NCBI RefSeq assembly: GCF_028858725.1
Contig: NC_084766.1
Span: forward strand, 21,368,501 to 21,432,500
Length of the DNA: 64,000 nucleotides
Direction: 5' to 3'
DNA from: Colius striatus
Taxonomy: Eukaryota > Chordata > Aves > Coliiformes > Coliidae
In this document: positions 59,501 to 64,000 of the stretch, one piece after another
Position numbering within the stretch: the stretch's first letter is position 1
Layout: every line of letters begins with the position of its first letter
Position numbers and translations under genes: made by a program
The notes under the pieces: generated by a model
What the model was told of the DNA's origin: nothing
Databases searched by the model: none
The model's input: the letters and a program-made list of their open reading frames with translations, nothing else

Positions 59501-62500
59501 TTGTGGTGATGAGACAGTTCTCTTGCACAGGTGCAAACTGTGACACTGTTCAGCTGGTCTTCTGGTTGACTTTCAGAAGCCAACAAAAGCCCCCACCATT
59601 TAAAAATTACAATATTTGGGGTTTGGACTTTTTTTTTTAGTGCTGATGTGATTTTTGCAACAGTGGACTAAAGGCAAAGAGGAGCTGTTAGAGCAGGTCA
59701 TGGCTCCCATCCCTGTATCAGGCCTTCCCCTCTTTCCACTCCCAGTGGAAAGAAGAGAAAGGAGGGCGGGACCATTGTATAGAGTTTGTCCACCTTCTCT
59801 GTACATGTATATCCTTTAAAAAATAGTGAGAAAATATTTCTTTCCATGTGTGATGCCCTCTTGTACAGATGCCTCCTCAAGGAAGTCCTGCTGTGTAGTC
59901 AGTGCTGGAAAGTTAAAAAAATTGGTGTGATGCAAATGAGCCTGTCTCAACATTAAAATAACTACAGGTGGTTTAGAGATGTTGCTGTACTTGTGGTATT
60001 TTCAAAATGGATACAAACTTTGCCCAGAAAGAAGCTGTGGATTGCTTGTGCACTGTGTTGTATTGAACCTGTATACTAAATAGAGAGCATCCAGGTGAGC
60101 TCTCTATGCCTGTAATGAAGCTGACTGCAGCTGGTTTCAATCATTGTGCTGATTCCTGCTCAGATTGCCATTTTACATTCAAAAACATGGCTATACATCA
60201 ACACTTTCAGGGCCAGGAATGCTTTCTGCAGAAGAATGAGTGATGTTGGACTACCAAACATGTAACTTCTGGGCAGAAAATTTGATGAGAGGCTTTTTCT
60301 AACATAACTAAAGCTGAAAGCATTTTTAGTACTGAAAGAAGATATCAAGCAGTCTGTTGTCAAATAGCAGCTTTGATGATGTGTTTGCAGGACTCTGGCA
60401 GTTGTTAAAAGCTTCATCCCAGTAGATCCTGAAGAATTTAGCAAATTTTGAGTATACATTCAAACTAGAAACAGAATTTTTTTAAATTTTGAAGACCTAA
60501 GAAAAAAATCAGCAGGACACATAAGAAATATATTCATAAGATCTAGTTATGAAAGTTAAAATTATTTAAGAATGAAAAATATGCTGCATATAAATTTAGA
60601 TTTATAGTTTTCAAGTTATAGACAGTATGGCTGCATGGATATATGTTGTATAGGTACTGGTTTGGGGGTTTTTTGGCAGCAGAAATATGCATGCATGTGA
60701 AGTGGATATGGCTTACTGTGCTTGTGCAGATAAATTGGTTTTGCATGGATCATACATCTGGTCCACTTCTTGTCTCAGTGTGCTGAGCTCCTGTTCTCTG
60801 TTAGGACAGGCAGATGCCTTCTGTTATTTGTAAGATGGGTAACAGTCACGTTGAGATGCAAAAGGAAATTTGCTGTACAGTATGTGCTCTAGCGAAGTCA
60901 AGGTGCTAGCAAGCTAAAATTTGTGTTATTGGTAATGTATTCGAAGAATTGAAGCACATCACCAGTATAGTCTTGTGCTGTTACTTGAAAATACCTTGGA
61001 ATTCATTCTGAGATTTAAAAAAATCACATAAGTTAATTTATATAATAATCTTAAATCAGTGGGCAAGGTGAGTCCCGAGCATACTTTTGAAGGAAGAGGA
61101 AGAAAGAGGGGTTTTAACAAAGGCTTTTCCAAATACCTTTCCTGACCTTTTTATTTTTGTCATGCGTGGTTTGTCTACGAGATCTCCTCTCGGCAAGTAG
61201 GATCCAGAAATTAATAATGCCAGTGTTTGGGTTTTGGGCTCCAGGATTTCAGTTGCTATCAATCTAGGAAAAGGATTTACTAAACAGTCATGTTTAGCAA
61301 AGAGTGTGCTGTGAAATAGTTCAGTTTTAACTACAATGCTGACAATTTCTCATATCCTTCAGTGACTTTGTCACTGAAATGCTGTGTTGTTATCAGGAGT
61401 AAACATCATTTTCTAGGTTATGGTTGTGAGTACTTGTATCTACCTACTGAGGTTCCATGGATGATTTGTGACAAAATTTTAAATCTACTACAATCTGAAT
61501 ATCCTTGCTGTTCGTGACTGTGTGATTAATTCAGTCAGAGGGAAAGGCTCAAGACTTCATCCCCACTCAGTTCTTAAGCTCTTCAGGAAAACAGTTTGCA
61601 ACTCAAATATTCAAAGTAAGGGAGGCCAAGTCCTGCATATGTGGGTTATTTCCCAGAAGGTACTTAGCACAAGGCTGATACCTATCGAAATACGAGTCTT
61701 GCTTGTCCTGATAATCTCTGAGACCCAAAAGAGGTTTTCATGAGACCTTTGAGATATTTCTGTAGACAGTGCCCTTTGGAACATAACGAGATGGACATAA
61801 TGGCTACAGACGGAAGTCGAAAGTCATTCTGGCCTCTTTTACTAGAGAAAACATAGATACAGTTTGATGTCCTGGTTTACTGTAAATAAAGTGCAAGATA
61901 CATCTGAAATTAAGCAATAGCAGCTACAGAATTGTCTTATAAGGAACTCACCTTATTTATGTTTCTAGTCCCAAATGCACAAGTGAGCATATTTTTTTGT
62001 CTTCTAAGTTGAATGACAGGTTTGTAGAAAAGTGCCTCAGTGTATAAGAGCATTTTTGTGTTTTAGTCATGATCAAATATTTATGAACGTTTTAGGTATC
62101 ACTGAAAATGCACATGAATATCTTTAAGTTGTGGTTGTGAATATTAATAAATGTCTTCAATAGAGAATGGTCTCAGATGAATTTCCTATGTCTCCAAGGA
62201 TTTCCTTAAGTGATCATTTCAAAGATGGAAACTGTGCACATGATGGTAGTTATTCCTTAGAAGGCAAATAGCCGTGCTTCTAGATTTAAACTGAGAACAG
62301 TGCTGATTACTTGCTTTTTTAAAAAAGAACAACATGTTTCTGCAAAATACTTCTGATGCTATGTGAACTCTTTTAGAAAAAGCTTAGAATATGAATTGTA
62401 CATGCGTTGGATTATAGCCAGTCTCATCCTTACAGCTAACAGGGCTCATCTGTTGGTCCATCCGCAAACTGGCCATGGAACAGCAATGTCATACAAATAT

Positions 62501-62834
62501 TTTTTACTTTAATAGCCAAATAAAATTACTAAAAGGGTTTGTGGGCAGCATTTTGTTATTTTTTTTATATTTTCAAGAAACTGTGGAATCATGGGAGTCC
62601 TGTCAAGATATTAATTGTTCCACTAATAGTTACTTTTTTTTTCTACTATTTTTAATCTTAATTTTTAGAGGTTTCAAAAATAGCCTTGGTATGTAAATAC
62701 TCATTTAGTAACAAATGACAGTTGTGATCATTATGTAGAGTGGTTATTTGAGTTTGTTGTTTTAGTCTGTGTATGTGGGACAGGAAATTCTCTTCACACC
62801 GCCCTAACACCCTTCCTCCCTTTATCTGTTCCAG
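56534..62834 (+). other. TNKS2: TNKS2 intron 1
   Basis: A 6301-bp phase-1 intron from gtaccgg (56534) to ctgttccag (ending 62834). Its first ~230 bp continue the CpG island. It carries a small (TTG)n patch near 56851-56867 and one CR1 copy (58376-58746). I recognise nothing else in it; open frames are of chance length. Confidence 0.93.
58376..58746 (+). mobile_element. CR1 fragment in TNKS2 intron 1
   Basis: Plus-orientation CR1 3' segment with the same blocks as the copies at 37020 and 52710: 'aactggggctgtttaga', 'ggatgtcaggaggttgagg', 'ccctggcacaggctgcccag', 'ggggttggactagatgattt', ending attctatga with a single terminal octamer. Several small deletions are present. It lies in the sense orientation of TNKS2. 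Confidence 0.93.
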
Positions 62835-63059
62835 GTTTTGGTCGGAAGGATGTAGTTGAATATTTACTTCAAAGTGGTGCCAATGTCCATGCACGAGATG
62901 ATGGAGGGCTTATTCCTCTTCACAATGCTTGCTCTTTTGGTCATGCTGAAGTTGTCAATCTTCTCTTGCGGCATGGTGCAGATCCTAATGCTCGGGATAA
63001 TTGGAATTACACTCCCCTTCATGAAGCTGCCATTAAGGGCAAGACAGATGTCTGCATTG
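62835..63059 (+). CDS. TNKS2: TNKS2 exon 2: ankyrin repeats of cluster 1
   Basis: A 225-bp exon (75 codons, phase 1 at both ends). After joining to exon 1 it reads [18 protein letters not shown], then [57 protein letters not shown]. This contains two successive ankyrin units with the tankyrase-type [11 protein letters not shown] and TPLHEAA signatures, and forms part of the first partner-binding ankyrin cluster (about residues 68-142). Sequence is nearly identical to mammalian TNKS2 here. It is bounded by acceptor ctgttccag and donor gtaatttt at 63060. Confidence 0.97.
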
Positions 63060-64000
63060 GTAATTTTCTCTCATTCTTCCTGTGACTGGCACTTGTTTGC
63101 ACTGAAAAATTAAGAACCTTTTAGAGACCACCTTTATTCTGTGAAGCTATTGCTGATTTAAGGATTAAAACTAGAATTATTTGATAAACTTAAATTCATA
63201 TGCCAGTTTTATAAGAAACAAGTTTTTATATCTCTACATTACAATTGTCTAAGTATAAAAATTCACATTGACATAATGGGAAAATTGCTCAGAATGGAGG
63301 TGATGGAGCTAGAGTTTCTTTAACCTCCGTCTAGTCTCTTATGCTGCATTCTGCTGCTACTCACAGAGCAGTAGAAAGAGCAAAATTGGTTTATATTGGA
63401 TTAATTCTGTCTTTATTTGTAGTAGCCATGTTAAATTGGTTAAGGATAGGAGCTAAACTTGAATTATATTGACTACTTGTTTTGCCTACACGGTTGTTAA
63501 GAACTGGGAGAAGGTAGAAAGTCAGATACATGACCAAGACATTTTTTGATTATGCCATTTGCTCTCATTTACTTTATTAAGGAGCACGTCTGGAGAGTTG
63601 TATAGATGACAAGGCCTGTTTGGCCCCAATGTGAGTGCAAGATGCATGGCCTGCTACTGCTGTGTACGGTTTAAAGCATAGACACTTCTCAATTTGAGGC
63701 AGCATACTCACCCTGATGAGACTGGTTTTTGTGGTATGTTAGTCCCAGTCTTTCAACTGAGACTGCCTCCTGCTCGTCTGTGATTGTTCCATTTCTGCTC
63801 TGCATTTTTCTCATAAAATGTGTCTAGGCATGTTTTCCTACTTAAACTGTCCACAGATGCTATTCAGGTATTCTGACGTTAAAGATTTGAGAGAGGAGGT
63901 TAGGATTAGTAACTGGATGTTTCATTTGTATCATAACTAAGCTGAAAGCAACATCTCTGAAGCCTTGCCTTACAGAATTGTTTTCTCATGGAAAACTTTA
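63060..64000 (+). other. TNKS2: TNKS2 intron 2 (partial)
   Basis: Intron sequence from the donor gtaatttt to the window end. No further exon, RNA or repeat was recognised in it; the next coding exon lies outside. Confidence 0.85.

Noticed and set aside
56332-63059. Assignment as TNKS (tankyrase-1)
   Set aside because: The N-terminus lacks the long His/Pro/Ser-rich region, begins with the TNKS2-type MxGRRCAGG, and the neighbour is PPP1R3C rather than PPP1R3B.

Overview
This is a window of vertebrate nuclear DNA, almost certainly from a bird. The interspersed repeats are mostly CR1 retroposons with the bird-type 3' end (tandem ATTCTATG-like octamers), along with ERVK-like and ERVL-like LTRs. 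The two protein-coding genes carry introns and lie in CpG-rich promoter regions. I cannot name the species from the sequence.

Layout. From 1 to about 27.08 kb is gene-poor DNA with CR1 fragments of several ages, a 2-kb LTR element (9477-11522) and a perfect GAGGA pentamer array (24169-24268). From about 27.08 to 31.45 kb is PPP1R3C on the minus strand: a 3' UTR of about 1.6 kb, a large coding exon 2 (28679-29624), a 1.67-kb intron that contains a second GAGGA array beside the splice donor, and a first exon with only 14 coding bases (31299-31312). A GC-rich promoter and a 390-bp pyrimidine-rich block lie upstream of it. From about 32.1 to 55.9 kb is a 24-kb spacer holding three CR1 copies and a pair of nested ERVK-like LTRs (42674-43196). 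From about 55.9 kb to the end is the start of TNKS2 on the plus strand: CpG island, exon 1 (56332-56533), a 6.3-kb intron 1 with a CR1 copy, exon 2 (62835-63059) and part of intron 2. The rest of TNKS2 is outside the window.

The two genes are divergently transcribed. PPP1R3C (PTG) brings protein phosphatase 1 to glycogen and favours glycogen synthesis. TNKS2 is an ankyrin-repeat poly(ADP-ribose) polymerase acting in Wnt/axin control, telomere maintenance and vesicle traffic. They are not known to share a pathway. Their adjacency matches the human 10q23 order and mirrors the paralogous PPP1R3B-TNKS pair.

I found no CRISPR array, tRNA, rRNA or prokaryotic gene system, and no clear new multi-gene system. 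The most unusual features are the repeat architecture around PPP1R3C exon 1, the compound 2-kb LTR element, the nested LTRs, a CR1 insertion flanked by a 21-bp duplication plus a palindrome, and a weakly supported TATA-box/short signal-like ORF near 15.8 kb.
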